From CAZCTO01 sp964501725 (GTDB lineage Bacteria; Bacillota; Clostridia; Saccharofermentanales; Saccharofermentanaceae), in the NCBI GenBank assembly GCA_964501725.1, contig CAZCTO010000002.1, forward strand, positions 1 to 64,000: a stretch of 64,000 nt of DNA. Reading direction: 5' to 3'. The position numbers were made by a program, and so were the translations under genes. The first letter of the stretch is position 1. Every line of letters begins with the position of its first letter. A model generated the notes under the pieces. That model did not search any database, was not told the origin of the DNA, and was given only the letters and a program-made list of their open reading frames with translations. Below, in pieces: positions 8,994 to 18,179 of the stretch.

Positions 8994-9482
8994 ATGGAAA
9001 GTAAGAAACCCGAAAAAGCGACAGAGCAATCTCATTTGCAACTTCTTCGCGATCCCGCCATCGAGCCGACTTCGGATGTTCTCGCACAGGCGCTCGGAAA
9101 ATCGAACGATGCCTATATGAAATTCGTGAACAAACTTGCCGGTCATGATGTTGAATTGGTTTGGCGTTACTATACGGACGGGAAGGCTTGGCTGGCTAAA
9201 GGACTTTTTAAGTGGACCGGCGTCCGGGGAGGCAGCAAGGAGATGACCGTTTTCTGGCTGTCAATCTGGGAAGGGTTTTTTAAGGTGACCGTCTTTGTTC
9301 ACGAAAAACACCGCGCGGAACTTCTGAAACTTCCGCTTCCTGCCGATGTGACGCGGATGATTGTGGATGCAAAGCAGATGGGAGAGAGGCTTAAGTATTT
9401 CCCGGTCGTTTTCGATGTGCGCTCGGATGAGCTGTTCGGAGCGCTTTTCGAGATTGTGAATTTCAAAAAAAGGCTGAAATAG
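8994..9482 (+). CDS. DUF3788 family protein
   Basis: This 162-residue soluble protein resembles the DUF3788 family through its Trp-rich core (VWRYYTDGKAWLAKGLF, then KEMTVFWLSIWEGFFKVTVF) and a C-terminal phosphate-loop-like region. Function is unknown. ATG at 8994 follows GGGGAGA by 6 bases, and an in-frame upstream ATG at 8967 has no RBS. The stop lies 49 bp before the SGNH hydrolase start, so the two may share a transcript. Confidence 0.7.
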   Translation: MESKKPEKATEQSHLQLLRDPAIEPTSDVLAQALGKSNDAYMKFVNKLAGHDVELVWRYYTDGKAWLAKGLFKWTGVRGGSKEMTVFWLSIWEGFFKVTVFVHEKHRAELLKLPLPADVTRMIVDAKQMGERLKYFPVVFDVRSDELFGALFEIVNFKKRLK

Positions 9483-9531
9483 AAGAGAAATCATGAACAA
9501 GTACATCATAAATAGGAAAGGCAGACAACCC

Positions 9532-10478
9532 ATGAAACTCACAAATGATCAACTGAAGAAAATCTATTACGGAGCCTATTGTTTCTCCGAAACTAGTGAA
9601 GGATATCTGCAGGCTTTTCAATATACAGAGCGTCAGATGCGTTATTTCGAGGAAGCGTCCGATTTCTGGTTTGAAAGATGCATGGCCTCGACCGCGAAAA
9701 CAATTGAGTTCCGGACCAAAGCCGCCCGTTTTTCGATGGAGTACAAAATCATCTGGGCGGGGTCGGAGGATTCTGTCGAGCTTGCGGTCGACGGGCTGAT
9801 CACCCGGATTTTCTACGTAAAAGATCTAAGAAAAGAAGGAAAGCTGTCCTTCGACATGCCCGGCGGGGAAAAGAAGGTTACCTTATATCTGCCGGCCGAC
9901 GCGACGATGCTCATCCGGAACTTCGAGATCGATGCGGACGTATTCCCTGTGGAAAAAGGGGAGAAGGTCTTATGGATGGGGGACTCCATAACGCAGGGCT
10001 TCGGTCCTTTGCGCTCGGCGCATACCTATGTCAGCGTGGCCAATCGCCTTCTGAACTACGATATCCTCAATCAAGGGATCGGCGGATACGTTTACGATAA
10101 ACAAGTGCTCGAAAAACGGAGGGTTACGTTCCGGACAAAATCATCATCTCCATGGGAACCAACCAGTACGGAACCGAAAGCATGAAGGATATCGAGGAAT
10201 ACTACGAGCGACTGGCGGAGGTTTACGGTGACCTAAAGGTGCTTTGCATCACGCCGATCTGGCGGGGGGATTCCCCGGACGGCGAACCGACTCTGATTCG
10301 CTTCTGCCGGAAACTGAAGGAGATCTGTTCGAAGTATCCGAATATCGCCATCGTTGATGGCTTTGAGCTCGTACCTCATTTGCCCGAATATTTCCTCGAC
10401 AATCTTCACCCCAATGCCCTCGGTGCGGAGATCTACGGGAGAAATCTGGTACTAGCCATAGAAGAAGCCGGATTCTGA
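9532..10478 (+). pseudogene. SGNH/GDSL-type hydrolase split by a frameshift
   Basis: The two halves together make a normal ~315-residue SGNH hydrolase with an N-terminal beta-sandwich. The first frame runs from MKLTNDQLKK (9532) through the nucleophile block GDSITQGFG to GGYVYDKQVLEKR. From about 10120 coding continues in another frame with DKIIISMGTNQYGTESMKD and ends with the catalytic DNLHPNALG. One missing base near GAAAAACGGAGGG (about 10110-10123) accounts for the break. The rest is undamaged, so this is either a very recent mutation or an assembly/sequencing error next to an A-run. Catalytic residues Ser, Gly, Asn, Asp and His are all present across the two frames. Likely a carbohydrate or acyl esterase. 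Confidence 0.85.
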
Positions 10479-10534
10479 GATCACGGGACGGGAAGCGCTT
10501 TAGTTGAGATGAACGGGCTTTATGAAGAAATACA

Positions 10535-10559
10535 ATATGCAGCCGGAGAATCTGCATAT
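10535..10559. repeat. Inverted repeat upstream of the beta-helix gene
   Basis: ATATGCAG (10535-10542) and CTGCATAT (10552-10559) form a perfect 8-bp dyad with a 9-base centre. It lies in the 204-bp gap between the SGNH gene and the beta-helix gene. It could be an operator or a transcript hairpin. There is no T-run, so it is not a standard terminator. The rest of the gap is AT-rich and probably holds the promoter. Confidence 0.45.
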
Positions 10560-10682
10560 ATAAAGCATCTATATGCACCCAATTTGACTAATGATCTTGC
10601 TTTTCGAAACAATTTACACACAGTTTTGGCATATAGTATAAGATATATGAATGATCAATAATTGCTTTTCAAGGAGGTCAGC

Positions 10683-12680
10683 ATGAAATACTTTGTTGAT
10701 GCAAGTGTTGTTAAAAGCGGCGATGGATCCGCGGAACGAGCCTTCCGGACAATCACCGAGGCTGCGAAAAAGGCTTTACCCGGTGATGAGGTTGTGGTCG
10801 CGCCGGGTGTTTATCGGGAATATGTGGATCCGGTTCATGCCGGAACCGAAGAAGCCCGGATTACTTATACCGGTACGATGCCGTTGGGCGCCGTGATTAC
10901 CGGTGCGGAAGAGGTAAAAGACTGGCAGCGTTATGAGGGCAATGTCTGGGTACGCCGCTTTGCGAACAGTTTTTTTGGCAACTATAACCCCTATACCACA
11001 CTGGTATACGGTGACTGGTATTTTGCGACACCGAATAAACACACCGGCTGTGTCTATTTGAACGACAAGGCACTCTATGAAGCGGTCACCTTGGAAGAAT
11101 GTATTAAGGGTGAGATATATGAGTGCAGCTGGGTTCCTGAAGATTCTGTTTACAAATGGTATACCGAGCAGAATGAAGAAACTGATGAAACGATCATCTA
11201 TGCCAATTTTCAGGGCAAGGATCCCAACCGTGAAAATGTGGAGATCAATGTTCGCCGCATGTGCTTTTTCCCTTCAAAGACGGGCGTCGGCTATCATACG
11301 GTCCGTGGGTTTAAAATCGAAAAGGCTGCGACCACCTGGGCACCGCCCGCGGCTTTTCAGGATGGAATGATCGGACCGCATTGGAGCAAAGGCTGGATTA
11401 TTGAAGACTGTGAAATTTCGAGCAGCAAATGCTCCGGTATTTCTTTGGGTAAGTATCTGGATCCGGACAACGATCATTACTTTACCTATAAGCAGGTAAA
11501 AAGTCCGACACAGATGGAGCGGGACGCGGTGTGTCGCGGCCAGTATCATGGATGGATGAAAGAAACAGTCGGCAGTCACGTGATCCGCCGCTGCAATATT
11601 CATCATTGTGAGCAGGGCGGCATTATCGGTCGAATGGGCGGCGTGTTCAGTATCATCGAGGAAAACCATATTCACCACATCAACAATATGATGGAACTGG
11701 GCGGTGCGGAGATTTCCGGAATCAAAATGCATGCGGCGATTGACGTGATTATCCGCCGTAACCATATCCATCATTGCACAATGGGTGTTTGGTGTGACTG
11801 GGAAGCTCAGGGAACGCGTATTACACAGAACCTGCTTCACGATAATCAGCGCCCGGAATTTGCCAAACCTCTCCGGGGCGGCATGGGGTCTCAGGACATT
11901 TTCATAGAAGTCGGACATGGACCGACGCTGATTGATAACAATATTCTGCTTTCTGATGCCGGGGTTCGATTTGCTACACAGGGGGTCGCGATGGTGCACA
12001 ACCTCATCTGTGGTGCGTTTACCAGTGTGGGTGATGGGACAGGTTGGAGATATACACCGTATCACATCCCGCACCGCACAGAAGTAATGGGATTCATGAC
12101 CATACTGCACGGTGACAATCGCTTCTTGAATAATATATTTATACAGAAATGGCCTTCGGAAGATCTTGTGTTTAAGCATGATTGGGACGATGTCGTTGAG
12201 TCCGAAAACAGACGTGTCGGCACTCACGTGTTTGATGAATATCCGACCGAAGAAGAATGGCGCGCGCAATTTGATTTCGACAAGCGCCCGAATATGGGAG
12301 AACTGGAGAAGATCCATTTTGGCCATCTGCCGGTCCGGTGTGAAGGAAATGTATATATGAACGGTGCTCTGCCCGGCAAGAATGAGGTTAACGGATTATT
12401 TGCAGAAAAAGAAGATCAGGAAATAAAAGTGGAACTGAAGGATAAAGACGGTCAATATTTTATTGTGACCAATCTGTTTGAGAAAATGAAGAGCTTCACG
12501 GGACGGATGATTCACACGGACATTTTGGGCAAAGCATTTGAGCCGGAAGCACTGTTTGAAAATCCGGATGGCACACCGATACGCTTTGATAAGGACTTCT
12601 TCGGGAACCACCGCGATACGGACGTTATCCCGGGACCCTTTACAACAGCTTCCGAAAAGATCGACCTTGGACAGCAATAA
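10683..12680 (+). CDS. Right-handed parallel beta-helix repeat protein (pectate-lyase-like fold)
   Basis: This is a 665-residue protein. The N-terminus (YFVDASVVKSGDGSAERAFRTI) is the DUF1565/beta-helix opening in which a predicted repeated-coil domain begins. Successive His/Asn-rich coils follow (IRRCNIHHCEQGG, IEENHIHHINNM, IRRNHIHHCTMG, ITQNLLHDN). This architecture is common in polysaccharide lyases and glycoside hydrolases that act on plant or host glycans. No signal peptide is visible, so it may act inside the cell on imported oligosaccharides. AAGGAGGT precedes the ATG at 10683. The exact polysaccharide family cannot be assigned by eye. Neighbouring SGNH and HAD genes fit carbohydrate metabolism. 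Confidence 0.85.
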   Translation: MKYFVDASVVKSGDGSAERAFRTITEAAKKALPGDEVVVAPGVYREYVDPVHAGTEEARITYTGTMPLGAVITGAEEVKDWQRYEGNVWVRRFANSFFGNYNPYTTLVYGDWYFATPNKHTGCVYLNDKALYEAVTLEECIKGEIYECSWVPEDSVYKWYTEQNEETDETIIYANFQGKDPNRENVEINVRRMCFFPSKTGVGYHTVRGFKIEKAATTWAPPAAFQDGMIGPHWSKGWIIEDCEISSSKCSGISLGKYLDPDNDHYFTYKQVKSPTQMERDAVCRGQYHGWMKETVGSHVIRRCNIHHCEQGGIIGRMGGVFSIIEENHIHHINNMMELGGAEISGIKMHAAIDVIIRRNHIHHCTMGVWCDWEAQGTRITQNLLHDNQRPEFAKPLRGGMGSQDIFIEVGHGPTLIDNNILLSDAGVRFATQGVAMVHNLICGAFTSVGDGTGWRYTPYHIPHRTEVMGFMTILHGDNRFLNNIFIQKWPSEDLVFKHDWDDVVESENRRVGTHVFDEYPTEEEWRAQFDFDKRPNMGELEKIHFGHLPVRCEGNVYMNGALPGKNEVNGLFAEKEDQEIKVELKDKDGQYFIVTNLFEKMKSFTGRMIHTDILGKAFEPEALFENPDGTPIRFDKDFFGNHRDTDVIPGPFTTASEKIDLGQQ

Positions 12681-12764
12681 CCGCGACCGTTTTCCGGTTA
12701 TTTAACTCGTACACGCAATATTCAAAAGTGCCTGACGGCGTACGGTGAAGAACGAGGCCTCTGT

Positions 12765-13439
12765 GTGATGATCAAAGCGGTGATTTTCGATATGTATGAG
12801 ACACTGGTGACACTTTGCTATTCGGAACCTTATTTCAGGGTGGCCATGGCAGAGGATGCCAACGTTCCATCGGAGAGCTTCAACGAGGAGTGGGACAGAA
12901 CGTCATACGCTCAGAGCATCGGGGAATTGTCATTGGAAGAATCCCTGTCCTATACACTAAAAAAACTGGGTTGCTATTCGGAGGACCTTTTTCAGGAGAT
13001 GGTCCGGAAGAGAAAAGAATTTAAGAGAGAAGTGTTTAGCCATATCCATCCCGATATTCTACCGATGCTCGAGCGCTTGAAAAAATCCGGCATGAAGATC
13101 GGCCTGATCAGCAACTGCTTTTCGGAAGAAGCCGAGGTTATCAGGGAAAGTGTTTTATACCCATTTTTTAACGCGGCGCTTTTGTCCTGTGAGCAAGGCG
13201 TCCGTAAGCCGGATCAGGAAATTTTCCTGCGTTGCGTGAAGGCGCTTCACGTAAAAGCGGAGGAGTGTCTTTATGTCGGTGACGGCGGAAGCCGCGAGCT
13301 GGAGGTCGCGAGGGAGCTCGGCATGCGCCCGGTACAGGCAGTGTGGTATTTGAAAGAGGGGACCATCCAGCCATGCGGAAGAATTGAAGGATTCCCTCAC
13401 GCGGAGGCTCCGATGGATGTACTGGGGTTTTTGGAGTAG
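12765..13439 (+). CDS. HAD-superfamily hydrolase
   Basis: This 224-residue phosphatase-like protein has all four HAD motifs. Motif I is AVIFDMYETLV (nucleophile Asp9; the second acid of the classic DxD is Tyr, as in the haloacid-dehalogenase branch). Motif II is LISNC, motif III is the Lys in VRKPD, and motif IV is YVGDGGSRELE. A helical cap lies between motifs I and II. The substrate is unknown. The start is one of two adjacent ATG codons (12765 or 12768). It lies 84 bp after the beta-helix gene. Confidence 0.88.
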   Translation: MMIKAVIFDMYETLVTLCYSEPYFRVAMAEDANVPSESFNEEWDRTSYAQSIGELSLEESLSYTLKKLGCYSEDLFQEMVRKRKEFKREVFSHIHPDILPMLERLKKSGMKIGLISNCFSEEAEVIRESVLYPFFNAALLSCEQGVRKPDQEIFLRCVKALHVKAEECLYVGDGGSRELEVARELGMRPVQAVWYLKEGTIQPCGRIEGFPHAEAPMDVLGFLE

Positions 13440-13484
13440 AATTGATCTTGGTTTGAGATAATTAATTATTAAGGGGTAGTACAT

Positions 13485-14576
13485 ATGGTTAAGCCACCTG
13501 AAAATTATACGTCAGGGAATTATTCGGTCGGGACGGAGACCTTTTCTTTCGTGGACACCGGCCGAAAGGAATTGCTGGGTAACGCAGACGAAGATCGAAA
13601 AATTGCTGTTCGCATGTACTACCCGATTTCTTCGGAGGACGCGGTAGGGAGAGAACCGGCCGTTGTTTTTTCGGAGAACAAGAAAGTCGCGATCGGAAAG
13701 GCATATCATGCCCAAAAAATGGATCCGTCCTTTCAAACAGCGAATTACTTTGAGAAAGCACCGCACATGCCGGGCGAGACTTTTCCGCTGATTCTTTTCA
13801 GTCACGGATATAACAGCTACATTGAAGCCAATACCTATCTTTGCTGCAACATGGCTTCACACGGCTATGTTGTCGCGTCCGTCGGTCATGCGTATGAAGC
13901 GGTTGAAAATGATTATGAAGACGGCAGTTTTGATTTATATGACAAGAAAATCAACAAGAAGATGTATGACAGCATGGTCGGGACATTAATCGAACAATAT
14001 AAATTACTGAAGAAGAAAATGTCACCGGAAGAAGCGGTTGAGAAGTTCAATGTTTTTCAGAATAAACACATGTCATACGTGAAGAAGCGTCTGAATGAAT
14101 GGGCTCTCGATATGCAGAGTGCCTTGAGGGAGATCAGGAGCCGTTACGCGGATCGGATTGATTTCTCCGGAGGAGTCGGCGTGAGCGGCCATTCGCTCGG
14201 AGGGGCAACAGCATACTATCTTTGTCAGCATGTGCCGGAATTTGCTTGCGGCATTAATATTGACGGCGCGGTATTCGGAGATTACGAGGGGAAAACCATG
14301 ACCAAGCCGTTTTTTCAGATCGGCTGTAAGGAGAACATCAACCTTGAAAGCAGACCCTTGCTTTCGACCACGGCACCGGTGCATTACGCAATGTTTTCCG
14401 GTATGAAACACATGGGATTTACTGACGTGAAGTTTTATCTCCCGCTCAAGTTCCTTACCGGAAAAATGCCGGCGGATCGCATGTTTGATCATCTGGCAGT
14501 ATGCCATGTGAAGTTTTTCGACAAGTATCTGAAGAAAAAGGATGTTACCCTTGAGCTCAGGATGGATGTGAAATAA
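13485..14576 (+). CDS. Alpha/beta hydrolase of the platelet-activating-factor acetylhydrolase type
   Basis: This 363-residue predicted lipase/esterase has a beta-propeller-free alpha/beta-hydrolase core. The oxyanion region is LILFSHGYNSYIEAN. The nucleophile elbow is VSGHSLGGATAYY. Asp is expected near the ICGINIDGAVFGDY-like segment, and His in MKHMGFTD. These match PAF-acetylhydrolase isoform II-like bacterial proteins that cleave short acyl or oxidised lipid esters. There is no signal peptide. AAGGGG precedes the ATG. It is 45 bp from the HAD gene, so a two-gene transcript is possible. Confidence 0.82.
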   Translation: MVKPPENYTSGNYSVGTETFSFVDTGRKELLGNADEDRKIAVRMYYPISSEDAVGREPAVVFSENKKVAIGKAYHAQKMDPSFQTANYFEKAPHMPGETFPLILFSHGYNSYIEANTYLCCNMASHGYVVASVGHAYEAVENDYEDGSFDLYDKKINKKMYDSMVGTLIEQYKLLKKKMSPEEAVEKFNVFQNKHMSYVKKRLNEWALDMQSALREIRSRYADRIDFSGGVGVSGHSLGGATAYYLCQHVPEFACGINIDGAVFGDYEGKTMTKPFFQIGCKENINLESRPLLSTTAPVHYAMFSGMKHMGFTDVKFYLPLKFLTGKMPADRMFDHLAVCHVKFFDKYLKKKDVTLELRMDVK

Positions 14577-14640
14577 TCGGCTTTTTCATGTCTGCCGCTG
14601 ACAATCAGGGGAAATGATAATTATCGCCAGGAGACGCAAA

Positions 14641-15119
14641 ATGAAGAAAGAACGCTTTAAGACAAAGCTTACAAAGAGACAGAAAAGGAACGATATCCTG
14701 GTTTTTCTCGGGGTCATGGTATGCTCGTATATCTTTACGCTGTGGTTTACTTGTGCGATCGGCTTATGGGAAGATATTGCTTTGCCGGTAATACTTTTGA
14801 TAGGATTTGCTCTTACTTATTTGTGCCATTGCATCGTCTTTTTAAACTCATTGGTATGAGAAAGCGTGGAGATGTATTGTGGGAACGAACGGAACTCGGG
14901 AATGAGGCAGCCGGAAAAATCGCAGCGCTGCGCCGGTTCATTCACGACTTCAGTATGCTTTCAACCGCGGAAAAGGAAGAGGCCTTGTTGTGGGAGGATT
15001 ATCTCGTGTACGCAATCGTCCTGGAAGATAACAAGAAAATCGTCAAGGACATCAGTAAGCAGTTCAACATTGAGTTGAGCCAGTTTGATCGGTTGCGCAG
15101 TTTCAATATACAGAGATGA
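14641..15119 (+). pseudogene. Small membrane protein related to the DUF2207 C-terminus, frameshifted
   Basis: The first frame (from ATG 14641 after AGGAGA) gives a basic N-terminus and two transmembrane helices, then stops at about 14859. The second frame continues as FKLIGMRKRGDVLW and ends in RRFIHDFSMLSTAEKEEALL-WEDYLVYAIVLEDN. That segment closely parallels the C-terminus of the DUF2207 protein at 39999-41138 (FLHDFSELSEVNKEQLVL-WDDFLIYAVVLEEN). One extra T in the five-T run at 14838-14843 would fuse both parts into about 159 residues. It is either a recent frameshift or a homopolymer error. Function unknown. Confidence 0.75.
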
Positions 15120-15136
15120 AAGGCATTAGGGGAGAT

Positions 15137-15667
15137 ATGGATAGGATCATACGGCCTGTATGTAAAGATGACGCGGCAGCTATTCTTGCGATCTATGCCC
15201 CTTATGTGACCGATACGGCGATCACCTTTGAGACGGAAATCCCGACCCTTGAAGATTTTTCGAAAAGGATCGAAGAAATTCAAAGCAATTATCCTTATCT
15301 CGTCTGCGAAATCGGCGGAAAAGTCGTCGGTTATGCGTACGCATCCAAGCATCGCGAGCGCGCAGCTTATCGATACAGCGTGGAAGTCTCCGTTTATGTC
15401 TCGCAGGATCATCACCGCAGAGGGATCGGAAAGGCGCTTTACAAGCATTTGCTCGCGGCGCTCCAAAACTACAGTTATTACAGTGCTTACGCGGGGATCA
15501 CTTACCCCAACGAAAAAAGCATCGGTTTTCACAAATCATTTGGATTTGCCGAAGTCGGAATTTTCCATAATGCCGGGTACAAAAACGATAAATGGCTCGA
15601 TGTCATCTGGCTCGAAAAACCGCTCAAGGATTACGGGATTCCGCCGGAAGAAGTCCGGGGCTCATAA
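15137..15667 (+). CDS. GNAT N-acetyltransferase of the phosphinothricin acetyltransferase type
   Basis: This 176-residue acetyl-CoA-dependent N-acetyltransferase has the PAT-like opening IRPVCKDDAAAILAIYAPYVTDTAITFE. The acetyl-CoA loop is SVYVSQDHHRRGIGKALYKHLL (given here in two parts: SVYVSQDHHRRG and IGKALYKHLL). The C-terminal FHKSFGFAEVGIFHNAGYK is typical of the Pat/YncA group that acetylates methionine sulfoximine, phosphinothricin or related amino acids. Resistance to such compounds is possible but unproven. The ATG at 15137 follows AGGGGAG. It sits 17 bp after the frameshifted membrane gene and 14 bp before the S66 peptidase, so these are probably one operon. Confidence 0.88.
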   Translation: MDRIIRPVCKDDAAAILAIYAPYVTDTAITFETEIPTLEDFSKRIEEIQSNYPYLVCEIGGKVVGYAYASKHRERAAYRYSVEVSVYVSQDHHRRGIGKALYKHLLAALQNYSYYSAYAGITYPNEKSIGFHKSFGFAEVGIFHNAGYKNDKWLDVIWLEKPLKDYGIPPEEVRGS

Positions 15668-15681
15668 TGGAGGAGACGCCT

Positions 15682-16512
15682 ATGAAAACAGTCGGCATCG
15701 TGGCCAGTTCGGACGCGCAAAAAGAAGAATACAGAGATCAGAATGATGAGCTTTTTGCTTACTTGGAAGGCATCGGCAGCAAGGTTATTTTGAGTAACTG
15801 CATTTATGAAAAGAACGGGCCGCTTTCGGGCACGGGCAAAGAGCGCGCCGCAGAGCTGATGAAGTTTTTCGGGAATCCGGAGATCGATGATATTTATGAC
15901 ATTTCCGGAGGGGACATCGCGAATCAGATCCTGGAAGAACTGGATTATGAGGTGATCCGCAGAAGCAGGGCGACCTTCTGGGGTTACAGCGATCTGACCA
16001 CGGTTATCAATGCCATTTTCACAATGACCGGGAAAAGCAGTGTTCTTTATCAGGTGAAGAATCTGGCGTGGGAAGAAAAGGAACTGCAGCGACGACGTTT
16101 TGAAAGCGAAGAAGCGCTTTTCCGGCCGGCTTTTCGATTCGTTCGGGGCGAATCGATGGAGGGGATTGTCATCGGCGGAAATATCCGGTGCTTTCTAAAA
16201 CTGTCCGGAACACGTTACTTTCCCGATGTCCGGGATAAGGTTCTGCTCCTGGAATCCTTAGGCGGTGAAGTTCCGCAGATGATCACGTCTCTGTCTCAGT
16301 TGAAACAACTGGGTGTCTTCGATCAGATCAGCGGAATTCTTCTCGGAACGTTTACTCAGATGGAGGCGAAAAAGTGTCAGCCGGACATCATCGCTCTAGT
16401 GAAGGAGTTTACAGGGGAACATGTGCCGATCGCGCATACCGAAGAGATCGGGCACGGGAAAGATTCCAAAGCGATCCGGATCGGGGAGAGAATACGGATC
16501 ATAGATCATTAG
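15682..16512 (+). CDS. Peptidase S66 family protein (LD-carboxypeptidase/MccF-like)
   Basis: This 276-residue serine peptidase belongs to the family of murein tetrapeptide LD-carboxypeptidases and the microcin C self-immunity protein MccF. Visible features are an N-terminal nucleotide-like strand MKTVGIVASSD, the region DISGGDIANQILEEL, FWGYSDLTTV carrying the expected nucleophile Ser, a Glu in the ESLGGEVPQ block, and a C-terminal AHTEEIGHGKDSKAI supplying the His. It probably acts in the cytosol on cell-wall peptides or peptide-nucleotide antibiotics. GGAGGAG precedes the ATG at 15682. The longer open frame upstream overlaps the acetyltransferase gene and is not used. Confidence 0.85.
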   Translation: MKTVGIVASSDAQKEEYRDQNDELFAYLEGIGSKVILSNCIYEKNGPLSGTGKERAAELMKFFGNPEIDDIYDISGGDIANQILEELDYEVIRRSRATFWGYSDLTTVINAIFTMTGKSSVLYQVKNLAWEEKELQRRRFESEEALFRPAFRFVRGESMEGIVIGGNIRCFLKLSGTRYFPDVRDKVLLLESLGGEVPQMITSLSQLKQLGVFDQISGILLGTFTQMEAKKCQPDIIALVKEFTGEHVPIAHTEEIGHGKDSKAIRIGERIRIIDH

Positions 16513-16629
16513 ATCACAATGCGGCTGAGATCCTTGCGATTAATACCTCTTACAAAAAGAGACTGGAAGAATAGTAGATAATAAGACAATTGTTTCGTTG
16601 ATTGCAATAGACTTTGTGAAGCAAGTCAT

Positions 16630-17058
16630 TTACAGGCGCTCAACGACTTCAAAAACCTCTATAAATAACTCGGTGCTGCTATTCAGAAATGTATCTTCCA
16701 CACCCAATGGCGAGCCGTTTGTGAAAAATTCGGCGCGGCTGATTTGCCAATCCTCCAAGGTCGCGTCACCATTTTCAAGCCTTGCGATTTCAAAGGGAAC
16801 ACTGCCATACTCCATAATTCTGGCTTCTGTCGTTCGGATGACACATTTGGGATTACCGTCCCAATCCGTGATAACATTCAGATCTCCGACTTTCGGATAG
16901 GCAAGTTGCTCTTCAAGAGGTAAGTCCGGCTCCGGTTCCAGGTAGCAATAGATTTGACTTGTCATCCGTTTTCTGCCGTCCAATATTTGCGCTAAAAATT
17001 CATTGGCGGTCTCTTCATCTTCTCCAAAATGCCACTGAGGTAAATCGTCGATATTCAC
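16630..17058 (-). CDS. ASCH domain protein
   Basis: This 142-residue ASCH-fold protein is predicted to bind RNA or modified nucleosides; members include N4-acetylcytidine amidohydrolase. The features are DGRKRMTSQIYCYLEPEP, the PKVGDLNVITDWDGNPKCVI strand block and the C-terminal FIEVFEVVERL. A GTG start at 17058 is chosen because AGGAGGT lies 5 bases ahead of it, while the longer ATG-initiated frame has no RBS. It is convergent with the S66 gene and separated from it by 117 bp with no clear terminator. Confidence 0.82.
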   Translation of the reverse strand: MNIDDLPQWHFGEDEETANEFLAQILDGRKRMTSQIYCYLEPEPDLPLEEQLAYPKVGDLNVITDWDGNPKCVIRTTEARIMEYGSVPFEIARLENGDATLEDWQISRAEFFTNGSPLGVEDTFLNSSTELFIEVFEVVERL

Positions 17059-17342
17059 AGGACACCTCCTATTTGCATGACTGGTATTGTAGCAACTCTG
17101 CATTCTCATAATAACCGATGCGACTTGAGATTCGCAAGGAAATTGATTCCGCGTGACGCATGTCGGTTGTCATGGGGCGAAGCACATGCAACCCCACGCG
17201 TGCCGGGCCGCTTTATAGGTTTATGAGTGCGAAAAGCAAGAAAAATCGGACTCAAACTTCATCGTTATGTTTGTACTGAATTCTATGTCCGGTTTTACAT
17301 TTGTCTGGCATTTTTGCCTTAGCAGAGTTAGAGGAAAAGGAG

Positions 17343-17532
17343 AAATACCTCCTGGAACAGCTAAACTCCGAATCCAGGAGGTATTTCCTCCGTGGTGTAG
17401 GTTGAAAGAACGAAAAAATACCTCCTGGAACAGCTAAATTCCGAATCCAGGAGGTAATTCCTCCGTGGCGTAGGTTGAAAGAACGAAAAAATACCTCCTG
17501 GAACAGCCAAACTCCGAATCCAAGAGATATTT
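17343..17532. repeat. Tandem hairpin array 1 (three units, 73-bp period)
   Basis: Each unit holds a 14-bp inverted repeat, AAATACCTCCTGGA ... TCCAGGAGGTATTT, around a 16-base centre, followed by a conserved ~29-base linker. Left arms start at 17343, 17416 and 17489, exactly 73 bp apart. The third right arm (17519-17532) is degenerate. Linkers are nearly identical, which excludes CRISPR. There is no T-run, so these are not plain terminators. The array lies in a 757-bp gene-free gap between the ASCH gene and a gene remnant. I see no gene in the flanks (17059-17342 and 17533-17815). Confidence 0.9.
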
Positions 17533-17815
17533 CCGCTTCCGATAGCCTTGCCGAAGTTATAATCACTGATTAACTTGCGCCCCGACCTGCTTTTAAGTTT
17601 TCGAATGCGTCGCTAAGAAAACGGCAGCCCTAACAAGCACCCCGTACATAATTGATTGCGAGAAAACGACATCGAATGATGATTTGACGGATACAATGAA
17701 AGGTATACAACAACCTCATAATGAAGAAAAATGCGTCAAGCGGTGTATCTTGTCGATCCGTGAGTCCGCCGACGCTTTCGAAGGAAATGTTCTATGATTG
17801 TGATGACCTGCATAA

Positions 17816-18150
17816 GCAGAGAGGTGGCATAGATGGACCATTTTTCCAGTCCTGAAAACGATTCGCCAAAATTGCTACTGTAATGAAAATGGCAGGCTGG
17901 AGAAGACGGTCGGAGCTTTGAAGGAACTTTATGTAAAAGAGGGACGGGATTTGAACCGGTTTGTAGAGGAGGTCAATGAGCGGGGCGCGGACTGGTATAT
18001 AAAAGACGGGCAATTTTTCACCAAAATGAAGGTCTGCGAGTGCCCGATGCTGGAAGCGGCAAAGATCTCCGGATCCGTCAAGGGCATGATTACTGTTTGT
18101 TGCAAATTGCATTGAGTGAAGATTCAAAAGACTTGAAAGTGATAATATAA
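17816..18150 (+). pseudogene. Degraded Cys-rich gene (DUF6144-like) with internal deletion and frameshift
   Basis: A start-less frame from 17816 reads VLKTIRQNCYCNENGRLEKT, then VGALKELYVKEGRDLNRFVE, then KVCECPMLEAAKISGSVKG, and stops at 18115. The paired Cys motifs (NCYC; CECPM) and spacing resemble small DUF6144-type proteins. The expected family C-terminus continues in another frame (GHDYCLLQIALSEDSKDLKV, stop 18150). The middle part between CECPM and the C-terminal strand appears to be missing. There is no start codon or RBS. Family assignment is from memory of the motif pattern and is tentative; the decayed state is clear. Confidence 0.5.
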
Positions 18151-18179
18151 AGAAAGAAATTTTTGAGGGGGAAACAACA

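Noticed and set aside
16500..16574. Short frame after the S66 peptidase (NAAEILAINTSYKKRLEE)
   Set aside because: Too short and without its own start; it might be an acetyltransferase stub, but the evidence is insufficient.
17343..17532. CRISPR array
   Set aside because: The intervals between the arms are conserved and not unique spacers, there are only three units, and no cas genes are present in the window.
17252..17566. A 104-residue minus-strand frame across hairpin array 1
   Set aside because: It is translated repeat DNA. The 73-bp period shifts frame between units and there is no plausible start signal.
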